NCBI GenBank assembly: GCA_002451795.1 | Contig: DKDJ01000012.1 | Location: 1 to 24,280 of the forward strand | Direction of reading: 5' to 3' | DNA length: 24,280 bases | From: Bacteroidales bacterium UBA6851 | Lineage (GTDB): Bacteria; Bacteroidota; Bacteroidia; Bacteroidales; UBA932 | In this document: positions 1-7,564 of the stretch, piece by piece | How the letters are laid out: every line of letters starts with the position of its first letter | Position numbering within the stretch: position 1 is the first letter of the stretch | Translations under genes and position numbers: made by a program | The notes under the pieces: model-generated | Seen by the model: only the letters and a program-made list of their open reading frames with translations | Database searches by the model: none | What the model was told of the DNA's origin: nothing

Positions 1-120
1 AGAATAAGGCCGTTTTATGCACTGAGCGAGTCAGAAATCACATTCGGTACGACAGTAATAGGCACTCTGGTGTACGCGAGCTCATTCTGGATGCGTTCGG
101 TGCAGAAGAATCCCCGTTAA
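1..120 (+). CDS. C-terminal fragment of an unidentified protein (cut by window edge)
   Basis: Frame 1 is open from the first base for 39 codons and stops with TAA at 118-120. The peptide ends with a hydrophobic stretch (around TTVIGTLVYASSFW) and a basic tail, so it could be the last membrane segment of a membrane protein. It meets the leftward regulator gene tail to tail, with the two stop codons overlapping by a few bases, a common arrangement for real convergent genes. I do not recognise the family. A chance open frame of this length is possible, so confidence is modest. Confidence 0.4.
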   Translation, partial: RIRPFYALSESEITFGTTVIGTLVYASSFWMRSVQKNPR

Positions 121-1277
121 TGCTCGTAGTGAACGTTCTTTACAAGTAATGGATCAATGTATGGCACGCTCTTTTTGGCCTTACTGAAACTTGATGCGGA
201 TGCGAAACCGGAAGCTTCTGCCACTGCCGACTGTTTCGTCATAGGATTGGCCTCACTATATTGCCTGGCGTATTCAAGTCTAAACATATTTATAAGGTTG
301 TAATAGCCAACCGATGCGATAAATCTGCTGGCCGGCGCCATCTTCCCCTTGTCCACTTCGGCAAGAATGTCTTTCTTCTGAAGATGCTGTTCTTTAAAAC
401 GTCTGAGTATGATGTCAAGTACCTGACGTTTAGCCTCTTCGTCGAAAATGCAGGTTGCACTATCCTCTTGCTCTGTTTCTGTCTCCTCAGCATCGATGGC
501 TTCTTGTATGTACTCATTCGTAGAAGACTCTATACGAGCGGCCTCGTCTCGAATGGTTCCAGTCTGAAGTACACGCTGAGGGTGAAGGATTGCTATGAGA
601 AATGCAACTTCGAATACAGAGAGTATAAGATCAGATACTATTTTTACAATACTGCTGTCAGAAATAAATATGACCCACATAATCAATATCCAGAATAGTG
701 GCAGACTAAGAATCTTCTCCGCAAAGCGATACGGGAAATCACTGTCGTCCGAGTAATTCTGGAGATGGAATGTCTCGATTTTTCTGTATAGCCATCGCAG
801 TGTACTGAATAGATGAATCGTAAGTATAATGCTTAATGCGCTGAAAACAAATCGAAGATAACTCCAGCTATCCGTAATCCAGCACCCTTTTCCGAACATA
901 ATTACAAGAAGTACCGCTATAATAACTGATAGTGTTCCAGTTACATAATATCTGGTCTTGAACCTGTCAAGACGCTGATCTCTGAAATATATGCCGAAGA
1001 GGGCGGAGAAGCACATGGGGTAGTATAATATTCCTACTATCTCAATGTACTTCATGACAGCGGCATCCGAAGGGAAAAGAAAATAAGGAATCTGGAGGAA
1101 TGACATGACAAGATAAGCCGCTGCCACAAATTTTCGTGCAGGGTAGAAGTATTTCTCTTCCTTATCGTATGGTCTGCACATGTGAAACCAACGCAGTGCA
1201 GCGCATATTACTCCAGTGACAATGAATACGAGGCAAGCATCGGCGCAAAATATATCTTGAATAGTATCGTATTTCAT
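117..1277 (-). CDS. Membrane-anchored AraC-like transcriptional regulator
   Basis: 386 aa. About the first 235 residues hold some six to seven hydrophobic segments (roughly 15-30, 50-68, 81-98, 110-128, 141-157, 195-206, 217-231), so the protein sits in the inner membrane. An acidic linker (about 255-275) leads to a cytoplasmic C-terminal domain with an AraC-type helix-turn-helix: YYNLINMFRLEYA at about 325-337 and SAVAEASGFASASSFSKAKK at about 349-368. This architecture is known from Bacteroidetes, where such regulators often sit next to fimbrillin operons. The gene is divergent from the pilus operon that starts at 1542, which suggests control of that operon; this is inference. No ligand-binding or kinase domain is evident. 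A -7-like element lies upstream at 1338-1345 on the minus strand. Confidence 0.8.
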   Translation of the reverse strand: MKYDTIQDIFCADACLVFIVTGVICAALRWFHMCRPYDKEEKYFYPARKFVAAAYLVMSFLQIPYFLFPSDAAVMKYIEIVGILYYPMCFSALFGIYFRDQRLDRFKTRYYVTGTLSVIIAVLLVIMFGKGCWITDSWSYLRFVFSALSIILTIHLFSTLRWLYRKIETFHLQNYSDDSDFPYRFAEKILSLPLFWILIMWVIFISDSSIVKIVSDLILSVFEVAFLIAILHPQRVLQTGTIRDEAARIESSTNEYIQEAIDAEETETEQEDSATCIFDEEAKRQVLDIILRRFKEQHLQKKDILAEVDKGKMAPASRFIASVGYYNLINMFRLEYARQYSEANPMTKQSAVAEASGFASASSFSKAKKSVPYIDPLLVKNVHYEH

Positions 1278-1337
1278 AATTATCTAAATTAAAATCTCCC
1301 TTTCCTCGGGTCGACTCTCAATACAATTGAACAAAAG

Positions 1338-1345
1338 CAAAAGTA
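1338..1345 (-). promoter_or_regulatory. Possible -7 box for the AraC-like regulator gene
   Basis: On the minus strand this reads TACTTTTG, a full match to the Bacteroidota -7 consensus TAnnTTTG, about 60 nt before the regulator's ATG. No convincing TTTG -33 element lies 19-21 nt further upstream, so the promoter may be weak or activator-dependent. Confidence 0.4.
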
Positions 1346-1389
1346 CAAAAAAATATAGATATTGCCTCTGAAATTGCTGAAGTACCCTA

Positions 1390-1474
1390 TGTAACGTTAC
1401 ACTTAAAGCAGAATGTAACGTCTTTGCGTTAGCGGAAATTAAATGTAACGATGCGTACCGTTCAGCGGAAATTG
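1390..1474. promoter_or_regulatory. Repeated GTAACG elements: candidate operator of the pilus operon
   Basis: A perfect 12-nt palindrome TGTAACGTTACA lies at 1390-1401. AATGTAACG then occurs at 1412-1420 and 1442-1450, and AGCGGAAATT at 1431-1440 and 1464-1473, so a unit of about 30 nt is tandemly repeated at roughly three helical turns. The array ends about 40 nt upstream of the -7 box at 1514. This fits an activator-binding site for the divergent AraC-like regulator. The structure is seen; the binding role is inferred. Confidence 0.5.
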
Positions 1475-1513
1475 AATTGTTTTTGATGTTCTATCTTTTC
1501 TGTGCTCTGATTA

Positions 1514-1521
1514 TATATTTG
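1514..1521 (+). promoter_or_regulatory. -7 box of the pilus operon promoter
   Basis: TATATTTG matches the Bacteroidota -7 consensus TAnnTTTG. Transcription would start near 1527, giving a leader of about 15 nt before the ATG at 1542. The expected -33 position holds no TTTG, as seen in promoters that need an activator. The repeated elements at 1390-1474 lie just upstream. Confidence 0.55.
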
Positions 1522-1541
1522 TAAGAATTTATTTAATACGA

Positions 1542-2897
1542 ATGCGCAGGATAATAATTGTATCAGTTTTTGCCATAAGTCTCTTGAACTGTATTCCAGT
1601 GTCAGGCGTCGCCCCAGATCCGACTGGCTCTGAGCATACGGCATCTGGATGGTATCTTGGAGCGGAGGGAGGTGTAACTACCGGATTCGGAACTTTTAGT
1701 AGTTTTGGATACGACGGTTTCCGTCCAGGTGCTCTTGGCGGAATTTTCGCTGGATATCGTTTCAATGATAAGTTCTCGGCTGAACTTGATGTTCGGCTTG
1801 GAAAAGACAATCTTTGGGCAAGAGAGTGTTGTATCGGTTCCAATTATTATCTCGGAAGCGACTCGTGGATATATTATGCCTCAGTGCTCGGGATGGACTG
1901 CTATAATTTCTCAGAACTCAAGAGCGTGGTTTCAACCAAGCAGTTTGGGCTCAGGTTCAATGTCAATCTCCTTGGCTTCTTCCCGCGACAGTCTACTCGC
2001 GGATGGTCGTTAGAACTTTCTCCGGTACTGTCCCTTTTCGGTAGCAGAGCTGATATCATGACAATTTTGGATGGGGAAACCATTATCCCTGCTACCATGA
2101 CTTCCACTGAGAATTCGGCTCGAAATGCCACAAAGCGGCATCTGGGCTACGGTGGCGTATTGACTGCGGCATATAGGATAGGAGGCGGTCTTAGCGTGGG
2201 AGTATCTACTGGCATCACCAGTTTGACCGGAACTGAGCTTGACGGCATTGCGCACCGAGGGCATCGAGACAATTTCGTATGGGAGACCGTCGCCCGCCTA
2301 AGTTATGATCTGCCAATACGGGTTCATGGTTCAAACGGTTCTGACCAATGCAGCCTTGATGATGGTTTCGGAATGTCTGACTTGCCGATGACACAACCAG
2401 CCGACGTATCCATATATAGCTCTCGCAATCTTACTATACGTGCTGCCAGTGCTTCCCATAGGGCAAACTTCTCTCCTATGCCTATCTCATCTCCGGAGCC
2501 GATTCAAGAGATGGAACTGCGTCAGCCTTTGCCTCAAGGCCAGGACCTCTTCTTTGCTTTCGACAAATGGGCGGTGACGCCAGATCAGACCCGCAAACTC
2601 CAGCAGATACTTGAATATCTGATGTCGAATGACGACGCGATACTTACGTTGAATGGATGGTGTGATCGTTATGGAAGTGATGCCGTCAATGAACGCATCT
2701 CTGCGCTTCGCGCTGAATCCGTGAAGACATGGCTTGTGGCACGAGGCGTAGACTCTTCTCGTATTGAGGCTCTCGGATGTGGCGTTGACAGAAGCGAACG
2801 GAATAATACCAAGTCAAGAAGGGTAAGTGCGGAACTTCATCGTATACACCCTGGAATAGCTTCTGCAGGAGAAGGGATATCAAATGTTGAAAATTAG
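1542..2897 (+). CDS. Outer-membrane beta-barrel protein with C-terminal OmpA domain
   Basis: 451 aa. An N-terminal signal sequence (about residues 1-22) precedes a region rich in aromatic residues and alternating strands (about 35-260), as in a small outer-membrane barrel. After a Pro/Ser linker comes an OmpA-like peptidoglycan-binding domain (about 335-435). In it the diaminopimelate-binding Asp and Arg are kept as D375 (CDRYGS) and R390 (SALRAESV), 15 residues apart as in E. coli OmpA. First gene of the pilus operon, 9 nt before the next. Proteins of this type occur in FimA/Mfa-type loci, where they may stabilise pili at the outer membrane; the specific role here is inferred. Confidence 0.75.
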   Translation: MRRIIIVSVFAISLLNCIPVSGVAPDPTGSEHTASGWYLGAEGGVTTGFGTFSSFGYDGFRPGALGGIFAGYRFNDKFSAELDVRLGKDNLWARECCIGSNYYLGSDSWIYYASVLGMDCYNFSELKSVVSTKQFGLRFNVNLLGFFPRQSTRGWSLELSPVLSLFGSRADIMTILDGETIIPATMTSTENSARNATKRHLGYGGVLTAAYRIGGGLSVGVSTGITSLTGTELDGIAHRGHRDNFVWETVARLSYDLPIRVHGSNGSDQCSLDDGFGMSDLPMTQPADVSIYSSRNLTIRAASASHRANFSPMPISSPEPIQEMELRQPLPQGQDLFFAFDKWAVTPDQTRKLQQILEYLMSNDDAILTLNGWCDRYGSDAVNERISALRAESVKTWLVARGVDSSRIEALGCGVDRSERNNTKSRRVSAELHRIHPGIASAGEGISNVEN

Positions 2898-2906
2898 CCC
2901 AATGAT

Positions 2907-3791
2907 ATGAGTATGAGGATATTGAAATATATGACTATGATGGTTGTAGCACTCCCGTTGCTCATTGCGTGCCGCAAAACTGGTCATCCAGAAGATTTTG
3001 GACTGGCAGTGTCTGCTGTGTGGGCGGATGAGGCGGATGCGGACGAAGATGTGAAGTTGGAGCGGCTCTGGATTTTCGATTCTGACGGGAAACCTCTTAT
3101 GCACTCGGATTGGGATGATGCTCGTGAGTTGGCTAATAGGCTTTTCCCGATACCGCAAGGAGAGTACACCGTAGCGTTGGGGGTAAATATTTCTAGTCCG
3201 TTCGGCCTTTCTGAATCAGGATTGTCTGCAAGGGATATTGCGGTGCGGCTTGAAGATGCTATGAGTCCGTTTCATGCTTTCTACTGCACGAGAGATGTAC
3301 ATGTCAGTGACGCATCCAGGGTTACAACGGTAGAGATGCAGGAGCGGAGGATACTCTCCGAATTTGCGCTTGAGATAGTCGGTGCTCCTCAAGGAATGAG
3401 TGTGGATATATCTGTTATGAATGCCGCCGACGCGTTTTATCCGATGCAGAAGACTTCAGACGGGCAGTATGGACTTGTGTCGGACAAGTCGCAGGAAGTG
3501 CACATCGGGCAGATGGAACTTTCTTCCAAGGAAGGCCGTACACCGCTGCTGAAGATAATGCCTACCGTATCCGGAAGAGAATATTCATTCTTCGTCATCA
3601 AGCTGATTCTTTCAGGCGGTGAAGTTATGGAGTCATATATTGAAGCACCGCGGATGGAAGTGTCAGGAAAATATCTTATGAGTCTGAAGTACGACGAAAT
3701 ACGCTCTTTTATGCACCTAAGTGCTTGCAGTATAAAAGACTGGACCGAAGGATGGGTCTATAACGGTGAAATTACTGATCCTACAGAATAA
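2907..3791 (+). CDS. FimB/Mfa2-like fimbrial lipoprotein
   Basis: 294 aa. A lipoprotein signal ends with LPLLIAC, the lipidated Cys being residue 22. The body resembles FimB/Mfa2-type anchor or tip subunits: a strand with ERLWIFDSDGKPL followed by an IPQGEYTVALGVN segment, the usual start of the first transthyretin-like domain in this superfamily. A C-terminal half follows with a conserved-looking ending (SACSIKDWTEGW). In Porphyromonas these proteins anchor or limit the growing fimbria. It lies between the OmpA-type gene and the fimbrillin genes. The family assignment rests on pattern and context, not on a profile search. A start at the second Met (2913) is possible. Confidence 0.6.
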   Translation: MSMRILKYMTMMVVALPLLIACRKTGHPEDFGLAVSAVWADEADADEDVKLERLWIFDSDGKPLMHSDWDDARELANRLFPIPQGEYTVALGVNISSPFGLSESGLSARDIAVRLEDAMSPFHAFYCTRDVHVSDASRVTTVEMQERRILSEFALEIVGAPQGMSVDISVMNAADAFYPMQKTSDGQYGLVSDKSQEVHIGQMELSSKEGRTPLLKIMPTVSGREYSFFVIKLILSGGEVMESYIEAPRMEVSGKYLMSLKYDEIRSFMHLSACSIKDWTEGWVYNGEITDPTE

Positions 3792-3808
3792 TACAACAAA
3801 TTAATATT

Positions 3809-4702
3809 ATGAACAACAAACTTTTCATTCTTGCCATTGCCCCTGCAATGCTGGTGCTTGGCAGCTGCAACAAGACAGCAATCAACGGACCAACACCTAA
3901 GTACATTACCGTTTCTACGGATATTGCTACTAAAGTGACTACAGCCGAGGATGGTAGCCAGTCCTTTGCCAATGGTGACAAGATCAGTGTGTATGCATGG
4001 ACAGGTGATCCGAATACTGTACCTGCGCAGGGAAGCCGTGTGGTAGACAATGCTATCAATACTCTCGGAACGGATGGCAAGTGGACTGCTGAACCGCAGA
4101 TGCTATGGAAAAATCTCAAAGACAAGCACTATTTTATTGGAGTATATCCTCATGCTGATGTTTCTGAAACTGATTTGACTAAAGTAGCATGCTCTGTGGA
4201 CCCGGCAAAGCAGGTTGAAAGCGATATCCTTGTGGCTACAGAATTTAGCGGGAAAATCGCGGAGAATAACCCTGTATCCCTTACTTTTGACCATATGATG
4301 GCTAAGGTTATTGTCGAACTCAGCTACCGCAATCAATGGGGAGGGGCAGACCCTGAAGTGACTGCTGTGGTGCTGAAAAACGTGGTGTCTGATGGTACGC
4401 TCAATTATCTTACCAAGACTATTACTCCATCTGCTGTCAGGGCTGATATGAGCATCCCTGTAGTCACTAGTAACCGAAACTACGCCTCTGTAATTATTCC
4501 GCAGACAGGCGTTAATGAGGTTGTAGTTAAGATAGACGGCAAAGATTTCTCCTACGTTCATGGCAAGGACTTTTCTTTCGAGAAAGGAAAATACACCACC
4601 ATCAAGCTCATTGTTGGCCGCAACAAGATTGATCTTGGAGAAGTGGCTATCAATGAATGGGGAGAAGGCTCTGTGATTGAAGGTGGAGAGGCTCTTGATT
4701 AA
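3809..4702 (+). CDS. Fimbrillin-family lipoprotein (pilus subunit 1)
   Basis: 297 aa. Signal peptide with lipobox VLGSC (Cys20). The mature part shows fimbrillin-family landmarks: an ANGDKISVYAW strand near residue 54, a W-rich stretch with PQMLWKN, a YFIGVYPH segment near 110, FDHMMAKVIVEL near 163, and an ending of NEWGEGSVIEGGEALD. In type V pili the lipidated precursor is exported to the surface, trimmed by a gingipain-like protease, and joined by donor-strand exchange. A likely structural or accessory subunit. Which of the four paralogues forms the stalk cannot be told from sequence alone. Confidence 0.75.
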   Translation: MNNKLFILAIAPAMLVLGSCNKTAINGPTPKYITVSTDIATKVTTAEDGSQSFANGDKISVYAWTGDPNTVPAQGSRVVDNAINTLGTDGKWTAEPQMLWKNLKDKHYFIGVYPHADVSETDLTKVACSVDPAKQVESDILVATEFSGKIAENNPVSLTFDHMMAKVIVELSYRNQWGGADPEVTAVVLKNVVSDGTLNYLTKTITPSAVRADMSIPVVTSNRNYASVIIPQTGVNEVVVKIDGKDFSYVHGKDFSFEKGKYTTIKLIVGRNKIDLGEVAINEWGEGSVIEGGEALD

Positions 4703-4735
4703 GCGATTAAGGCAATTAGTAGACTGTTTTTTAGT

Positions 4736-5677
4736 ATGAAAAAAAGGCAATCAATAATCCTGCTGACGGCAGTTGCTGCATTTGCAGGATGTGCCAAGAC
4801 GTCGGATATCAAAATCCCGACAGATAATGTGGTCAGGGTCATAGCTGATGTCGCGATGAAGACCAAAGGGTCTTGCACGACAGAATCGCTTAAGGAATTT
4901 GACCTCATGATAAAGAGTAGGAGTTCTAAGTACGATTACACCAATACTAAGTTTACCAGGGATGAATCTGGGCAGTGGATTCCTGCCAAGCAGATGCTTT
5001 GGGAAGGTGAGAATGTGAATGCCGAGTATCTGGCAGTATCTCCTTGTGCGAATGCAGGGATATCTTTGGGTGATGGCCCTTTATTCCAGTTCCAGGTGAG
5101 TGGTAGACAGACTAAGGATGGTACTGAATCTGACCTACTTTGGTGCTATGGCAATAAGAATGAGACTAGTTTTGACGACCAGGGGCGTATGAAACTGACG
5201 TTTGCACACGCCTTGTCTCTTCTTAAAGTAAAACTTACTTTCGGTACCCAGTTTAATGTGGGTGGCGTCCCTGGCTCCAACCCTGCAAGTAGTTTTAATA
5301 TTGACGGATTTAAGACATCCGTTAATGTTGGATATAACACTACTACCGGAACCGCAAATCTGGCTGCGGACGGCTCTGCTTCCACAATGTATCTATACGA
5401 ATCGTCCTGGATACCGGCTGCGGATGTGTATAGTAATTGTGTAGCTGAGTTTGAATGTATTGTGGTTCCTCAGCAGGTGTCTACTTTTACGTTGTACTTC
5501 TATGCTGCTGGAAATCCATACATTTTTACTGCTAATCTCGGCTCGGATTTTTCTTTCGAGTCTGGAAAGGAATATACACTTCCTCTTATTGTCGGCAAGG
5601 ACGTAGTTCGTATGTCGGAGGACATTTCGGCAGAAGCCTGGAAAGATGGCGGCTCACAAGACATTGAAACTGATTAA
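4736..5677 (+). CDS. Fimbrillin-family lipoprotein (pilus subunit 2)
   Basis: 313 aa. Lipobox AFAGC with Cys19. It follows the same plan as its upstream neighbour: PAKQMLWEG, a short YLAVSPC strand, FAHALSLLKVKL near the middle, and a C-terminal strand pattern DFSFESGKEYTLPLIVGKD ending in SAEAWKDGG. That GKxYTxxLIVGKD block is shared with subunits 1, 3 and 4, so these are diverged paralogues. The gene starts 33 nt after subunit 1 and ends 3 nt before subunit 3, so one transcript is expected. Confidence 0.72.
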   Translation: MKKRQSIILLTAVAAFAGCAKTSDIKIPTDNVVRVIADVAMKTKGSCTTESLKEFDLMIKSRSSKYDYTNTKFTRDESGQWIPAKQMLWEGENVNAEYLAVSPCANAGISLGDGPLFQFQVSGRQTKDGTESDLLWCYGNKNETSFDDQGRMKLTFAHALSLLKVKLTFGTQFNVGGVPGSNPASSFNIDGFKTSVNVGYNTTTGTANLAADGSASTMYLYESSWIPAADVYSNCVAEFECIVVPQQVSTFTLYFYAAGNPYIFTANLGSDFSFESGKEYTLPLIVGKDVVRMSEDISAEAWKDGGSQDIETD

Positions 5678-5680
5678 ACT

Positions 5681-7561
5681 ATGAAGAAACTATTATTATC
5701 TGCTACAGCAACGCTTTCGATATTCATTGCGTGCCATAAAGAAGAGATGCCATTCTATCTGTTAGATGGTGATGCAGTGCGTATCGAAGCTGTAGTAGGA
5801 ACTATTACAAAGAGCAACCCTCTTGGCGGTACTATAGAAGAGCAGGCGAAATTCAACGAAGGCGACCGCATCTCCGTCACCAACTCTGGCAAGACCGTGG
5901 TCTACAAGCTCCAGAGCGGCACTTGGGCTCCGGAGAACTCCAGCGAGTATCTCAAGTGGGATAAGAGCGATCTCAAGTTTGTCCTAGAATACCCCGCGGG
6001 CTATACCACGCTCCCTACTGATCAGTCCACCATAGAGAAACTGACGACTGCGGATCGCATGCATGTGGATGTAACATATTATGAAATCCCTGAAAACCGC
6101 ATCTTGTCTGCCTCATTCTTCCGCAAAAATGTTCTGGTCAAGATCAAGATAGCCGGGTATCTGGATCAGTACAAGGAAGGGGAAACCTATATCAATTACC
6201 TGACCATTGGCTGTAACCCGCAAGACTATAGTAATATGGTCGGCTCTCCTTTGGTCTTGGATAAAAACGGTAAACCTTTGGAACAATACTACAACAAAGG
6301 CACAGTAGGAAACACATATACAGCGATAGTTAGTCCTAATAAAAAAGGTGAAAACAGCGACAAGTATTTCATCTATATGAACGTCAAGGGCTATGGGACA
6401 CAGGATTCTTCCGGTGACATCCTTTGGGCCAAGGGAGGTCAGGAACTGCTTGCCGGCTATGCCTACACGTTCGAACTCTATGTCGGCAAGGAGACCGTCA
6501 AGATCGGCAGCGTCACAGTGAACGAGTGGGCTCCCGGCGACACCCTGCCTGACGGTGAGACCGACCCGGTTGACACATGGGACGGCCAGACTACCGAGGC
6601 TTTCTTCACTCAAGATGCGGACGGCGCCGAACTTGGGAATTCTGAGGCCAGCCCGATCCTTATCAACAACTGCGCCCAACTCGCCTATCTTGCTCAGAAG
6701 GTGAACGAAGGGTACACCTATAGTGGCAAGTACTTCAAACTCACCGAAGACCTTAATCTCGCTGACAAAAAATGGACACCGATCGGGAAGTTTGAGGGCT
6801 GTTTTTCAGGGCACTTTGATGGAAACAATCACGATATCCTCCGCTTGAATGTGGACGGTTCCCCGTATTATGCAGGACTCTTTGGGCGTATCTCGGGTGG
6901 AAGTGTCAAGAACGTGAATATTCGTTCCGGCTCGGTGATGACAGACAATGATGCTCATGATAGTGCAGCAGGAGGAATCGCGGGTCACATTTATAACGGC
7001 GGTCAGATTGCGAACTGCACTGCGAGCGTCAATGTGAGTGGAAAGTCAAATGTCGGAGGAGTGGTTGGTTATATCATTAATGGTTCTATTCTCAATTGTC
7101 ATTTCCTTTCGGGTGAAATTGACGGTGGTGAGAGTGTTGGAGGAATTGTCGGGTGTGCCCAGGGGAGCAATAGTAATGTCACTAACTGCTCTGCTAATGC
7201 CTCAGTGAAAGGAACTGAGAAGGTCGGAGGTCTTTGCGGCTGGTTTGGTAATGGAAATCACAAATTCTCTAATTGTACCATGAAAGGGATCGTTACCGTC
7301 ACCGGGAACTCTTGCGGAGGTCTTGTAGGCAATTTATATGATAGTAACGGAACGTTCGAAAGTTGTCAGTTTGAAGGCTCGATTAAGAAGGATGGTGATA
7401 ACGTTTCCAATACGGGAATTGCCATCGGAGCAGACTTAAGCAATGTGACTTTCTCTGAATGTGAATGCATAATAGACTCGCATACCTACATGACTTTAGG
7501 AGGGCATGAATCCGGCAGTAAAGATGATGATTACATCGGTATCGAAGTAATAGTTAAATAG
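5681..7561 (+). CDS. Fimbrillin-family lipoprotein with GLUG-repeat C-terminus (subunit 3)
   Basis: 626 aa. Lipobox FIAC with Cys18. Residues about 20-290 are a fimbrillin-type module ending with LYVGKETVKIGSVTVNEWAP. A short linker (DTWDGQTTEAFF) leads to a repeat region from about 330 on. There GLFG, GGIAGH, GGVVGY, GGIVGC and GGLCGW motifs recur with spaced Cys residues (NC, SC), typical of GLUG-motif beta-solenoids found in surface adhesins. A long adhesive tail on a pilus subunit fits a tip or ligand-binding role, which is inference. The last ~330 nt are almost the same as in the next gene (see 9091-9416). Confidence 0.72.
   Translation: MKKLLLSATATLSIFIACHKEEMPFYLLDGDAVRIEAVVGTITKSNPLGGTIEEQAKFNEGDRISVTNSGKTVVYKLQSGTWAPENSSEYLKWDKSDLKFVLEYPAGYTTLPTDQSTIEKLTTADRMHVDVTYYEIPENRILSASFFRKNVLVKIKIAGYLDQYKEGETYINYLTIGCNPQDYSNMVGSPLVLDKNGKPLEQYYNKGTVGNTYTAIVSPNKKGENSDKYFIYMNVKGYGTQDSSGDILWAKGGQELLAGYAYTFELYVGKETVKIGSVTVNEWAPGDTLPDGETDPVDTWDGQTTEAFFTQDADGAELGNSEASPILINNCAQLAYLAQKVNEGYTYSGKYFKLTEDLNLADKKWTPIGKFEGCFSGHFDGNNHDILRLNVDGSPYYAGLFGRISGGSVKNVNIRSGSVMTDNDAHDSAAGGIAGHIYNGGQIANCTASVNVSGKSNVGGVVGYIINGSILNCHFLSGEIDGGESVGGIVGCAQGSNSNVTNCSANASVKGTEKVGGLCGWFGNGNHKFSNCTMKGIVTVTGNSCGGLVGNLYDSNGTFESCQFEGSIKKDGDNVSNTGIAIGADLSNVTFSECECIIDSHTYMTLGGHESGSKDDDYIGIEVIVK
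7135..7460 (+). repeat. GLUG cassette, copy A (pairs with 9091-9416)
   Basis: This stretch aligns without gaps to 9091-9416 at an offset of 1956 nt. I count about 27 differences by eye, roughly nine bases in ten identical, with exact runs of tens of bases near its end. The 5' halves of the two host genes are far more different. This points to recent duplication or gene conversion limited to the repeat-encoding 3' parts. Confidence 0.85.
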
Positions 7562-7564
7562 ACA

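Noticed and set aside
261..698. Plus-strand ORF of 145 codons
   Set aside because: Shadow of the AraC-like regulator on the other strand, whose domain content is clear.
1278..1541. Phase-variable (invertible) promoter, as known for some Bacteroides surface loci
   Set aside because: I found no pair of inverted repeats flanking the promoter, and no site-specific recombinase gene is nearby; the repeats present are direct units and one small palindrome.
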